Assembly (NCBI GenBank): GCA_002344355.1
Contig: DDTN01000014.1
Coordinates: forward strand, 1 to 64,000
DNA length: 64,000 bases
Reading direction: 5' to 3'
Source: Proteobacteria bacterium UBA2363
Lineage (GTDB): Bacteria > Pseudomonadota > Gammaproteobacteria > Xanthomonadales > UBA2363
The position numbers and the translations under genes were made by a program. Under the pieces are notes generated by a model that worked only from the letters and a program-made list of their open reading frames with translations, searched no databases and was not told the origin of the DNA. Positions 42,707 to 51,176 of the stretch are shown piece after piece (position 1 is the first letter of the stretch; every line of letters begins with the position of its first letter).

Positions 42707-44908
42707 TTACCAGCGGCGCTGCCAGGACAGCAGCAGGGCCTGGCTGGCGTAGTCGGGCGAGGCTTCGCCCAGCAGGATGACGTTGGCGAGCTGGCCCGGT
42801 CCCACGCCGTCGCTGGCGAAGTCCCGGCTGCGCACGCGCTCCAGCCGCCAGCGCAGGGCGATCTCGTCGCGCATCGAGACCCGCCACTGGGCGACGGCGC
42901 CGGCGACCAGCAGCCGGCTGTCGCTGTCGGGCAGTGGCGCACTGGCCAGGGCCGGGCCGGTGCGCACCAGGACGCGGCCCGCGGCCCGCGAGACGGCGCC
43001 ATCCAGGCCCAGGCGCCAGCGGCCGTCGGCGAACTCGCGGTGCAGGCCCGCGCCTGCGCTGTCGACGGTGTCGCGGTGGCGGGCGGTCCAGTTGCGGGCG
43101 GGATCGCCGGCCTGGGCCAGGCGCGGCGCGCCGCCGCTGAACGCCCGTCCGGCCTGGTCCGCGGCCAGGTGCTCGCGGGCCAGGAAGGCGAATCCGCTCC
43201 ACGGCGAGTCCGGCTGCCAGGCGAGCTCCAGCCGGTGGTCGCGGATGCGGCTGCGCTGCAGGCCGAACTCCGAGCGCCGGTAGTCGTCGGCGATCAGCGC
43301 GTGGCTGGCCTCCAGGCGCCAGGCCGGTGCCGCCTGCCAGTGCGCCGACACCGCCACCTGCTCGCGTCGGCGGTCGGCCAGGTGGTACTGGCGAAGCCCG
43401 GGCAGGTTCTCGAACTGGCCAGGCACCGTCTCCGCGTAGGCCGGCGCATGGCTGTCCAGGAACGGCCGGCTGCCCAGGTAGGTGCCGCCGCCGCGATCGG
43501 CACGGGCAAGGCGCAGCCCGATGCCGGCGTCGGCCCCGAGGGCGCCGCGGAGCAGGACCTCGATCCGGGTCTCGTCGCTGTCGCTGCGTGCCGACCAGGT
43601 CCGGTCGGTGCGCCGGTGCGAGAGCGCCAGGCGGGCCTCGTTGCCGCCGTGGCGCCAGCCGCCCTGCGCCCACAGCCGCTGGTCTCGATGGCCGACCGGC
43701 AGGTTGAAGCGGCGACTGCCGCTGCCGGGCGCGGCCTGCTGCGCCTGCGAGTCCCCGCCGATGCCGACGTACTCGTCGCGGGGGCTGCGGTTGTCGCGCT
43801 CCTCGAAGCGCCAGCCGGCCTGCCAGTGCCACTGTGCCGCCGGCCGCCCGGTCAGGCGCAGCTGCAGCAGGGTGGTGTCGACCCGGCCGTCGAACGATGC
43901 GCGCGGCAGCGGCACCTGGACGGTCTGCGCCAGCAGCGGGTTCACGGTGTAGGGCAAGAAGGCCTGGTCCTGGCGCAGGCGGCCACGGGCGGCATCCAGG
44001 TTCAGTCGGGTGCTGCCGGGCAGGCCCGCGGCGAGCGACAGGCCGAGCTGGGCATGGCGGTTGTCCGGCGCCAGGGACACCCGTCCGCGTCCCGCCGGGT
44101 GCGAGGCGGCCGGATGCCAGCCGGCGACGCCGGCGTAGGGATTGTCGAAGGCGAAGCCATCGAGGGCGTTGTCGAAGCGCGACAGCAGCAGCCACAGCCG
44201 GGCCTGGGCCCGGCTGCCGGTGTGGCGCAGCGCCAGCTCGACATCGCGGCTGCGCTGGTCGACCGGGACCGGCGCGAACACCGCGCGGGCGTTGCCGCCG
44301 GTGCTGCCGATCAGGCCGGCCAGGCTGCGCAGGCCCTGCTGGCGGTGTTCGGCGTAACGCACCTCGGTGCGCCAGTGCTCGGCCAGGTGGGCGAGCGCAT
44401 GCAGGCGCAGGCGCCGCCGGTCGACCGCCAGGTCGACCGGCGACAGTGCGGCCTGGAGCGCGGCCATGCCCGCCGTGGTCGCGGCGGGCTGCCAGGCCTG
44501 CGGCAGGCGCAGGTCGGCGTCGCCCGGGTTGGCGAACACCGTGAAGCCCGCGATCGACCGTACCGGCAGTCGGTCGATGCCGGCGCGCAGGCGCCAGCGG
44601 CCCTGCACGCCGGCATCCAGGGCCAGACGGCGGGTGTCCAGGGCCAGGCCGTGGCTGGCCAGGTGCAGATGGCTGGCGCCACCGGGACCTGCATGCCGGC
44701 GTCGGCACAGCAGCAGGTCGAGCAGGGCGGTGCCGCCGTCGCCCTGCCCGGCCAGGTCGCCGGTCGCGGCGCTGTCGTCGAACACGCCCAGACCGAGCAG
44801 TACGGCGCCGCACCAGGCGTTCGTGTCATTGCCGTCGGCCGCCTGCCCTGCGGGGACCGCCAGCGCCAGGGCCAGCATCGCCGCGGAGGCAAGGCGGGGC
44901 GCGCTCAC
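42707..44908 (-). CDS. MtrB/PioB-like outer-membrane beta-barrel
   Basis: MtrB/PioB proteins form a barrel that sheathes a decaheme cytochrome and lets electrons cross the outer membrane. The 733-residue protein has a signal peptide (about 1-23, ending GQA) and alternating short amphipathic strands throughout. It has family-like segments such as STGGNARAVFAPVPVDQRSRDVELAL and FDNALDGFAFDNPY, and ends in tryptophan (LSWQRRW), typical of barrels recognised by Bam. Only C33 and C68 are present; the N-terminal CxxC of Shewanella MtrB is absent. The GTG overlaps the decaheme cytochrome stop (GTGA), so the pair is co-translated. Confidence 0.85.
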   Translation of the reverse strand: MSAPRLASAAMLALALAVPAGQAADGNDTNAWCGAVLLGLGVFDDSAATGDLAGQGDGGTALLDLLLCRRRHAGPGGASHLHLASHGLALDTRRLALDAGVQGRWRLRAGIDRLPVRSIAGFTVFANPGDADLRLPQAWQPAATTAGMAALQAALSPVDLAVDRRRLRLHALAHLAEHWRTEVRYAEHRQQGLRSLAGLIGSTGGNARAVFAPVPVDQRSRDVELALRHTGSRAQARLWLLLSRFDNALDGFAFDNPYAGVAGWHPAASHPAGRGRVSLAPDNRHAQLGLSLAAGLPGSTRLNLDAARGRLRQDQAFLPYTVNPLLAQTVQVPLPRASFDGRVDTTLLQLRLTGRPAAQWHWQAGWRFEERDNRSPRDEYVGIGGDSQAQQAAPGSGSRRFNLPVGHRDQRLWAQGGWRHGGNEARLALSHRRTDRTWSARSDSDETRIEVLLRGALGADAGIGLRLARADRGGGTYLGSRPFLDSHAPAYAETVPGQFENLPGLRQYHLADRRREQVAVSAHWQAAPAWRLEASHALIADDYRRSEFGLQRSRIRDHRLELAWQPDSPWSGFAFLAREHLAADQAGRAFSGGAPRLAQAGDPARNWTARHRDTVDSAGAGLHREFADGRWRLGLDGAVSRAAGRVLVRTGPALASAPLPDSDSRLLVAGAVAQWRVSMRDEIALRWRLERVRSRDFASDGVGPGQLANVILLGEASPDYASQALLLSWQRRW

Positions 44909-45831
44909 CGCGTGCTCCCGGCGCCGGAGGGATGGTTGCTGCCATGCACGTGGACATGGCAGTTCATGCAGTCGCGGCCGAGCAGCGAGCTGGACCCGGA
45001 CGGCGGGGCGTCGCCGGGCAGGCCGGTGCCGCTCAGCGCCGTGCTCGGGTGGAACTGCGCGAGATGGCAGTCCTGGCACAGCCAGGGCGTGCGCTTGACC
45101 AGCAAGGGTGCGTGCACCGAACCGTGCGGCCGGTGGCAGGACAGGCAGTCCTCGGCGGCGGGCGGATGCTCCCACAGGAACGGGCCCCGGTACTGGGCGT
45201 GGCAGCTCGTGCAGCTCTCGTTGAGGGTGGTCGCCGTGAGCAGCCCGGGACCGGGGCCGCCGTGGGCGGCGTGGCAGTCGCTGCAGGCGATGCGGCCGTC
45301 CAGCAGCGGATGCGCGGAGGGCCGCAGCGCCTCGCTGCGGACCTTGCCGTGGCAGCCGGTGCACACGGCGAATTCGCCGTCCGCCGCGAGCACCGGGTCC
45401 TCGGCGGCATGCACCCGGTGGCAATCCGTGCAGGCCAGCGCCTCGATGTCGTGGCTGGAGCCCGGCCAGTGCAGCCCGGCCTCGCCGCGATGGCAGTCCA
45501 GGCAGACCCCGTTCACCGCGGCCGGGTCGTCCCTGCGCAGCGGCGCATCCGGCGCGGCGCGGCGCTGGCCGCGCGGCGGACGTTGCATGTGCGCATCGGA
45601 AGGCCCGTGGCAGCTTCCGCAGCCCAGGCGGGCGAAGCCGGTCCGGGCGTCCGCGGCGACCGCATGCGGACCGGACAGGATCGCCAGGACATGCGGTTCG
45701 TCGTGGCACTGCAGGCAGTCCTGCACCGCGGCCGGCAGCGCTGGTGCCGCATCGGTCGCGGGCCCGGTGGCGGGCGCGAGCAGCGCGATCGTGGCGGCGA
45801 GCAGCCGGCCTGCGACGGATCCTCCGGTCAT
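44905..45831 (-). CDS. Decaheme c-type cytochrome, MtrA/DmsE-like
   Basis: The 308-residue protein has a signal peptide (about 1-27) and exactly ten CxxCH haem motifs: CLQCH, CGSCH, CLDCH, CTDCH, CTGCH, CSDCH, CTSCH, CLSCH, CQDCH and CMNCH, evenly spread. Size and haem count match MtrA/PioA/DmsE (about 310-340 residues), which sit inside an MtrB-type barrel. Many non-motif histidines are available as distal ligands. The ATG with GGAGGC upstream is used. The gene is divergent from the flavocytochrome gene, with an FNR-type box between. Confidence 0.92.
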   Translation of the reverse strand: MTGGSVAGRLLAATIALLAPATGPATDAAPALPAAVQDCLQCHDEPHVLAILSGPHAVAADARTGFARLGCGSCHGPSDAHMQRPPRGQRRAAPDAPLRRDDPAAVNGVCLDCHRGEAGLHWPGSSHDIEALACTDCHRVHAAEDPVLAADGEFAVCTGCHGKVRSEALRPSAHPLLDGRIACSDCHAAHGGPGPGLLTATTLNESCTSCHAQYRGPFLWEHPPAAEDCLSCHRPHGSVHAPLLVKRTPWLCQDCHLAQFHPSTALSGTGLPGDAPPSGSSSLLGRDCMNCHVHVHGSNHPSGAGSTR

Positions 45832-45888
45832 GACGCCTCCGCATGCCCGAACCTGCAAGGAATGGTAGCTTGAGCCGCATCCCGGTAC

Positions 45889-45902
45889 TTGACCCCGGTC
45901 AA
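45889..45902. promoter_or_regulatory. FNR/ANR-type box in the electron-transfer divergent promoter
   Basis: TTGACCCCGGTCAA is a perfect 14-bp dyad matching the FNR/ANR/DNR pattern TTGAY-N4-RTCAA. Its centre is 64 bp from the decaheme gene's ATG, consistent with class II activation at about -41 with a short leader. It is 30 bp from the flavocytochrome's ATG. This suggests induction under low oxygen or nitrogen oxides. Confidence 0.7.
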
Positions 45903-45925
45903 GCCGGCGCAAACCAGGAGGCGGC

Positions 45926-47266
45926 ATGGGAAATCCCGACGGCGGTACGACGGGGCGGGCCAGGGCGGCGACCTGGCTGGCGGTCTACCTGCTGCTGGTG
46001 CTGGCGCCGCTGGCGATCCTGATGGTCGGCGCGCAGCCGCGCCCCGGCGGCTTCTGGTGGGACTTCGCGCTGGCCCTGGGCTACGCGGCGACCGGCATGT
46101 TCGGCGTGCAGTTCGCGCTGACCGCGCGCTTCAAACGCGCGACCGCGCCGTTCGGCATCGACGTCATCTACTACTTCCACCGCTTCCTGGCGGTCGGCGC
46201 CCTGGCCCTGCTGCTGCTGCACGCCGGCATCCTGCTGGTGCGCCATCCGGCCGCGACCGGCGGCTGGGATCCGCGCTCCATGCCGGCGCACATGCTGCTG
46301 GCCTGGGTCGCGCTGCTCGCGTTCGCCGCGCTGGTCACCAGTTCGCTGTGGCGCAAGCGCCTGGGCATCGGTTACGACCGCTGGCGGCGCTGGCACGTGC
46401 TGCTGGCGGTCGGCGGGCTGCTGGCCGCCCTGCTGCACGTGCACGGCAGCGGCAGCTACCTGGCGGCGCCGGTCGACCGCGCGCTGTGGATCGCCCTGGG
46501 CGCGTTCTGGCTCGGGCTGGCGGTGTGGGTGCGGCTGCTGCGTCCGGCCTGGCTGCGGCGCAGGCCGTGGCAGGTGGTCTCGGTGCGTCCGGAGTGCCCC
46601 GGCACCTGGACGCTGTCGCTGGCACCGCGGCACGGGCCGGTGCCGGCCTACCAGCCCGGCCAGTTCGCCTGGCTGACCCTGCGTGCCGGCCCGTTCGCGA
46701 TGCGCGAGCATCCCTTCTCGTTCTCGTCGACGCCGACCCGGGCGGGCACGGTCTCGTTCACCATCAAGGAGCTGGGCGATTTCACCCGCACCATCGGCAG
46801 CATCGCGCCGGGCGAGACCGCCTATGTCGACGGGCCCTACGGCAGCTTCGGCATCGACCGCCAGCCAGAGGCCGCCGGCCGGGTGTTCATCGCCGGTGGC
46901 GTCGGCATCGCGCCGGTGATGAGCATGCTGCGCGCCCTTGCCGACCGTGGCGACACCCGTCCCAAGTGGCTGTTCTACGGCAACCGGGTGCGCGAGCGCA
47001 GCGCCTTCGCCGACGAGATCGAGGCGATGGCGCCTGCGATCGGACTGACCGTGGTGCACGTGCTGCTGGAGCCGCCGCCCGGCTGGCAGGGCGAAACCGG
47101 TTACGTGGACAGCGCGGTCCTGGCCCGGCACCTGCCGGCGGAGGTCGCCGGCCTGCAGTGCTACGTTTGCGGTCCGAACGCCATGATCCGCCTGGCCGAG
47201 CAGTCCCTGGTGGCGCTGGGCGTGCCCTTGCGCCAGGTGCATTCCGAACTGTTCGACCTGGCCTGA
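45926..47266 (+). CDS. Ferric reductase-like membrane flavocytochrome with FAD/NAD(P)H domain
   Basis: The 446-residue protein has about six helices in the first 210 residues. Two pairs of histidines, H85/H99 and H157/H171, are each spaced 14 apart, the classical bis-haem arrangement of ferric reductases and NADPH oxidases. A ferredoxin-reductase module follows: FAD site HPFSFSS (262-268), NAD(P) site GGVGIAP (324-330) and CGPNAM near the end. It would pass electrons from NAD(P)H through the membrane. AGGAGGC precedes the ATG. It is transcribed with the cytochrome c gene 77 bp downstream. Confidence 0.9.
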   Translation: MGNPDGGTTGRARAATWLAVYLLLVLAPLAILMVGAQPRPGGFWWDFALALGYAATGMFGVQFALTARFKRATAPFGIDVIYYFHRFLAVGALALLLLHAGILLVRHPAATGGWDPRSMPAHMLLAWVALLAFAALVTSSLWRKRLGIGYDRWRRWHVLLAVGGLLAALLHVHGSGSYLAAPVDRALWIALGAFWLGLAVWVRLLRPAWLRRRPWQVVSVRPECPGTWTLSLAPRHGPVPAYQPGQFAWLTLRAGPFAMREHPFSFSSTPTRAGTVSFTIKELGDFTRTIGSIAPGETAYVDGPYGSFGIDRQPEAAGRVFIAGGVGIAPVMSMLRALADRGDTRPKWLFYGNRVRERSAFADEIEAMAPAIGLTVVHVLLEPPPGWQGETGYVDSAVLARHLPAEVAGLQCYVCGPNAMIRLAEQSLVALGVPLRQVHSELFDLA

Positions 47267-47343
47267 GCGCCGGCCACCGGCGGAACGGGTCCGGCGGTGG
47301 CATCATCGGGTCGATCCCCTTCACCGACTCGGAGGATGCGAGC

Positions 47344-47766
47344 ATGCGCGAACGATGGGCGAGGAGGCTGGCGCTGCTGACCTGCCTGCTGGTACTGGGA
47401 CTCACCGCTGCCTTCGCCGCGGTCCGCAACCTCCCGGCGGTCATGGCTGTGGCCTCGCCCCTGGCGGTCGACCCGGCCGCCGGGGAGCAGGCCGATGCCA
47501 CGCTGCTGGCGCAGGGTCGGCAGGTCTACGATCAGAACGACTGTGCGGCTTGCCATGCCATCGCCGGCACCGGCAGCCCGCGAAGCCCCCTGGACGGCGT
47601 CGGCAGCGCCCTGGCACCCGCGCAGATCCGCGAGTGGGTGATCGGTGGCGACAGCGTCGCCGAGGACCTGTCTCCGCGCGCACTGCGCGCCAAGCAGGCC
47701 TACCGGTCGCTGCCCCCCGAACAGCTCGACGCCCTGGTCGCCTACCTGTCCTCGCTCAAGGACTGA
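47344..47766 (+). CDS. Small membrane-anchored or secreted c-type cytochrome
   Basis: The 140-residue protein has an N-terminal hydrophobic segment (about 9-27) and a single haem motif CAACH (C67, C70, H71), followed by a C-terminal helix (LDALVAYLSSL) typical of class I cytochrome c. No methionine follows the haem motif, so the usual Met axial ligand is missing; another residue or an open site is implied. GGAGG lies 7 bp before the ATG. It is placed after the flavocytochrome gene and could be its periplasmic acceptor. Confidence 0.87.
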   Translation: MRERWARRLALLTCLLVLGLTAAFAAVRNLPAVMAVASPLAVDPAAGEQADATLLAQGRQVYDQNDCAACHAIAGTGSPRSPLDGVGSALAPAQIREWVIGGDSVAEDLSPRALRAKQAYRSLPPEQLDALVAYLSSLKD

Positions 47767-47825
47767 ACCCGGGTGCAGTTCCCCGCGCCCCGCCGAGCGG
47801 GAGGCCCGGCGCCGGGCAACAGGAA

Positions 47826-47846
47826 GGGCGCCCCCGAGGGACGCCC
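47826..47846. terminator. Hairpin between convergent genes
   Basis: GGGCG-c-CCC and GGG-a-CGCCC form an 8-bp stem with one mismatch and a 3-nt loop, in the 146-bp gap between the cytochrome c gene and the EF-hand gene. There is no T-run. Confidence 0.45.
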
Positions 47847-47912
47847 CCGTTCCGGCCGGGGCCCTGCCGCGCGACCGCGGGCACACCGGTCACGCGGACG
47901 CCTGGCGTCGGC

Positions 47913-48170
47913 TCAGTAGTCGGACTTGGCCTCGTCGCGACTCATCTTCCACGCGTCGAATTCGGCGCGGCTGATCTGGCCGTTGCCGTCGGTGTCGATC
48001 GAGCTGAACTTCTCGGCCATCTTGTGGCCGGCGGGGATCTCGTCGGCGGTGACCATGCCGTCGCCGTTGGCGTCGAGCGACTCGAAGGTGGCGTGGTCGT
48101 CGGCGAAGGCCTGACCGGCGAAGGCCAGGGCGGCAGTGGCGGCGATGCTGGAGAGAAGGGTCCTGGTCAT
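47913..48170 (-). CDS. Secreted EF-hand protein
   Basis: The 85-residue protein has a signal peptide (about 1-23, ending AFA) and two EF-hand loops, DANGDGMVTADE and DTDGNGQISRAE, both with canonical Ca2+ ligands. It is probably a periplasmic calcium-binding protein. GGAGAA lies 5 bp upstream of the ATG. The 295 bp between it and the divergent DUF3011 gene hold no other gene. Confidence 0.88.
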   Translation of the reverse strand: MTRTLLSSIAATAALAFAGQAFADDHATFESLDANGDGMVTADEIPAGHKMAEKFSSIDTDGNGQISRAEFDAWKMSRDEAKSDY

Positions 48171-48465
48171 ATCGTTCTCCTGTTGAGGGATGAGCGGGAA
48201 CGACCCGCAGGAACGCTCTCGCATCGGGCATGCCAGTCCTGCCCGACGGCGCCGCCCGGGGTCGCCGCGACGGCCGGAATCCCGCACAGCAGCGCCCCGG
48301 GCGGCGGCCCGAACAGGCGGCTCACCCCGGCAGGTCGGCGCCGCGCCGTCGCGGTCCGACCATGCAGGTCGCCGGAGTCGGCCGTGCAGCCTGCACGTGC
48401 CGCGCCGCGCCTCGACCCCTGCGCAATCCCATAGACTGGCCCTGCGTGCCGATCGGAGAAACGCC

Positions 48466-49206
48466 ATGCGAACGAACAGTGCCTGGATCGCTGCGACCGC
48501 TTCGACGGTCGCCCTTGCGCTCCTGGCGACGGCACCGGTCGCCGTCGCCGCGGAGACCGTCGAATGCCGATCGCGCGACTACCAGCGCTCCGAATGCCAG
48601 GTCCCGTTCCGCGACGCCCGCCTGGTCCGGCAGATCTCGCGGACGCCCTGCGAGGAGGGGCGCACCTGGGGCAGCCAGCGCGGCCGGGTCTGGGTCAGCG
48701 GCGGCTGCGCCGGCGAATTCGCCGACGCCCGCGCCGCCGCGCCGCCGGCGCCATCGGTTCCCGGGGACGGCTGGCAGGGCGGCTGGTCGGGCGGGGAGAC
48801 CGAGTTCGAGTGCCGCAGCCGCCGCAACCGCTACACCCGCTGCGATGCGCCGTCGCGACCGACGGTGCTGGTCCGGCAGCTTTCCATGGCGCCCTGCACC
48901 GAGGGGCAGAGCTGGGGCGTCGACGACCGCGGCCCGTGGGTGGACGCCGGATGCGCCGGACTGTTCCGCCAGGGCAGCGGCCACCCGGACGCGCCGCCGC
49001 CGCTGTCGGGCCCGCAGTACCTGGCCTGCAGCAGCGTCCGCGGCCGCCCTGCCACCTGCCGGTTCCCGGTGCCGGCGCGCCAGGCCGTGCTCCACCAGCA
49101 GGACGGCGACGCGTCCTGCGAGGAGGGCGTCAACTGGGACTGGGACGAACGCGCCCTGCGGGTGAGCGACGGCTGCGGCGGGCTGTTCCGCTACTGGCCC
49201 CGGTAG
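48466..49206 (+). CDS. Secreted protein with three DUF3011 repeats
   Basis: The 246-residue protein has a signal peptide (about 1-28) and three DUF3011 units of about 55 residues (about 31-85, 111-165, 187-243). Each has the pattern CxSxxxRxxxC ... QxSxxxCxEGxxWG ... VxxGCxGxF with paired cysteines, probably disulfide-bonded in the periplasm. The function of DUF3011 is unknown; it is frequent in Xanthomonadales. GGAG is placed 7 bp before the ATG. Confidence 0.88.
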   Translation: MRTNSAWIAATASTVALALLATAPVAVAAETVECRSRDYQRSECQVPFRDARLVRQISRTPCEEGRTWGSQRGRVWVSGGCAGEFADARAAAPPAPSVPGDGWQGGWSGGETEFECRSRRNRYTRCDAPSRPTVLVRQLSMAPCTEGQSWGVDDRGPWVDAGCAGLFRQGSGHPDAPPPLSGPQYLACSSVRGRPATCRFPVPARQAVLHQQDGDASCEEGVNWDWDERALRVSDGCGGLFRYWPR

Positions 49207-49262
49207 CGGTCCGTCGAGCCCCGAACGGTCGCCGTCGGCGGGTCGGGCAGCCGCCGGTTCCG

Positions 49263-49280
49263 GCCGGCGCAGGCGCCGGC
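49263..49280. terminator. GC hairpin between convergent genes
   Basis: GCCGGCGC and GCGCCGGC are separated by AG and lie in the 160-bp gap between the DUF3011 gene and the diguanylate cyclase gene. It may act as a terminator for both; the tight loop would open to at least 4 nt. Confidence 0.35.
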
Positions 49281-49366
49281 GGGGAACGGCGCCCGGTGCG
49301 GGTGGCGCCTGGCATGGAGGTGTCGGGGCGTGCAGTCCGCGAGGAACCGCGTCCGGCCACGATGAA

Positions 49367-51094
49367 TCATTGCGGAGGCCCTTCCGCGACCGTCCCGGGC
49401 CGCGGGGCGGCTTGCCGCTTGCCGTGCTGGACGACGCGGTCGCGGCCGCTGGCCTTGGCCTCGTAGAGCGCCTCGTCGGCGGTCCGGAACAGCTCGTCGG
49501 CATCCTCGTAGGGCGCATCGACGCTGCAGGCGACCCCGACGCTGACGCTCAGCGACTGCCCGGCCACCCGCACCTGGGCGACCGACGCGCGGATCTTCTC
49601 GGCCACCATGGCGGCGTCGGGGCAACTGGCGCCGGGCAGGATCGCCGCGAACTCCTCGCCGCCGTAGCGGCACACCACGTCGCCCTGGCGCACCGAACGC
49701 CGCAACTGCTTGGCCACCGCCTGGATCGCCTGGTCGCCTGCGGCATGGCCGTGCTGGTCGTTGAAGCGCTTGAAGTGGTCGATGTCGACCATCAGCAGGG
49801 ACACCGGCGTGCGGTTGCGCGTCGCCCGGATGAACTCCAGTTCCAGGTGCTGGTCGAAGGACCGGCGGTTGAGCAGGTTGGTCAGCGGGTCGCTGAAGCT
49901 GTGCCGCTGCAGGTCGCGCACGCGCGCCGCCAGCGCCACCGACAGCAGGGTCATCTCCAGCAGGGAACCGATCTGGAAACCGTTCTGGGTGAAGGTGTTG
50001 TGCGGCAGCAGGCCGAATGCCTTCAGCATGTAGGCGAACACGGTGAACAGCATGGCCGCCCAGGCCAGCATGAAGTAGCGCGCCGGCCGATAGCCCTTGG
50101 CCATCGCCCAGGTGCCCATCGCCAGGATCAGGCCGGTGACCAGGGCGGTGACCACGGCGATCGGCACGATCACCCGGGCGTAGGGCAGCACGAACGAGCC
50201 CAGCACGATGGCCATCGCCAGCGCCTGCAGCACGATGGCCGCCTTGTCCATGCGCGGCGTGACCCGCGCCGCGTCGAGGAAGCCGCGGGTGAACTGCAGG
50301 GCGAACACCAGGGACAGTCCCAGCAGCACCACCAGGCTCTGGTTGGCCCAGGTCGGCTGCGCCGGCCACAGGAACTGGAAGGCGAAACCGTTGTGCACGG
50401 CGAAGTGCAGGCCGAACACCACCGCGTACAGCAGGTACCAGAAGAACACGCGGTCGCGGACGGCGATGAAGATGAACAGGTTGTAGACGATCAGCGCCAG
50501 GAAGCCGCCGTAGTACATGCCGTAGGCGAGCTGCTCGACCCCGACCAGGCCGAACAGCGCGGCAGGTTCGTGAAGGTGCAGGCTGATGTCCATGGTCCCG
50601 GTGGTCGCGAAGCGCAGATACACCGGCACCGTCGCGCCGGCCGGCACGGAGACGCCGAACACGAAGTTGCGCAGGTCCAGCTCGCGACGCTCGAACGGCA
50701 CCTGGTCGCCGGTGGCGATCGTCCGGAAGCCGCCTGCGCCGTCGCCGATGTGGGCGCGCAGGTCGTCGATCAGCGGATAGTCCTGGCGCAGCAGCAATTC
50801 GATGCGCTCGCCGCCCGGGTTGTGCACGGCGAAGCGCACCCACCAGGTCGAGCCGCTGAACCCGAAGTTGCCGCCGCGCGCCGGCATGCCGGTGAACCCT
50901 GTGCTGGCCATGACGGAGGCCAGGTCCAGCCTGCCCTCGGGATCCTCCAGCAGTTCGAGGTGGGCGAGCAGGTCGATGCTGCCGAACCCGGGCGTGGCGA
51001 CCACAGGGGCCGGCTGCGCGCGCAGGCCTGCGCTTGCCGCGAGCACGAGCAGGAGGAACGACAGGCGGGCGGGAAGTCCCATGGGGATCGGCAT
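49367..51094 (-). CDS. 7TMR-DISM diguanylate cyclase (GGDEF)
   Basis: The 575-residue sensor has a signal peptide, a periplasmic 7TMR-DISMED2 domain (about 45-185) and seven helices (about 195-390). A GGDEF domain (about 405-555) has the active-site motif G478-G-E-E-F482 and an allosteric I-site R469-Q-G-D472 exactly five residues upstream. It should make cyclic di-GMP in response to a periplasmic, possibly carbohydrate, ligand and be subject to product inhibition. The start is uncertain: ATG at 51094 or 51082 give the same signal peptide core; neither has a strong ribosome-binding site. Confidence 0.92.
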   Translation of the reverse strand: MPIPMGLPARLSFLLLVLAASAGLRAQPAPVVATPGFGSIDLLAHLELLEDPEGRLDLASVMASTGFTGMPARGGNFGFSGSTWWVRFAVHNPGGERIELLLRQDYPLIDDLRAHIGDGAGGFRTIATGDQVPFERRELDLRNFVFGVSVPAGATVPVYLRFATTGTMDISLHLHEPAALFGLVGVEQLAYGMYYGGFLALIVYNLFIFIAVRDRVFFWYLLYAVVFGLHFAVHNGFAFQFLWPAQPTWANQSLVVLLGLSLVFALQFTRGFLDAARVTPRMDKAAIVLQALAMAIVLGSFVLPYARVIVPIAVVTALVTGLILAMGTWAMAKGYRPARYFMLAWAAMLFTVFAYMLKAFGLLPHNTFTQNGFQIGSLLEMTLLSVALAARVRDLQRHSFSDPLTNLLNRRSFDQHLELEFIRATRNRTPVSLLMVDIDHFKRFNDQHGHAAGDQAIQAVAKQLRRSVRQGDVVCRYGGEEFAAILPGASCPDAAMVAEKIRASVAQVRVAGQSLSVSVGVACSVDAPYEDADELFRTADEALYEAKASGRDRVVQHGKRQAAPRPGTVAEGPPQ

Positions 51095-51176
51095 CCGGGT
51101 CAGGAGGTCGGGGCCGCGCGGCAGGCCCGCGCTTGGCCATCGTCGGCGGTCGCTGCGGTGCAGGGCCGGGGAAGCC

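Noticed and set aside
42707..45831. Third, surface-exposed MtrC/OmcA-type decaheme cytochrome
   Set aside because: No other multihaem gene with ten CxxCH motifs is present; only the MtrA-like and mono- or di-haem proteins were found.
48171..48465. Additional small gene between the EF-hand and DUF3011 genes
   Set aside because: Frames here are Arg/Pro/Gly-rich with no ribosome-binding site; the region reads as a divergent promoter region.
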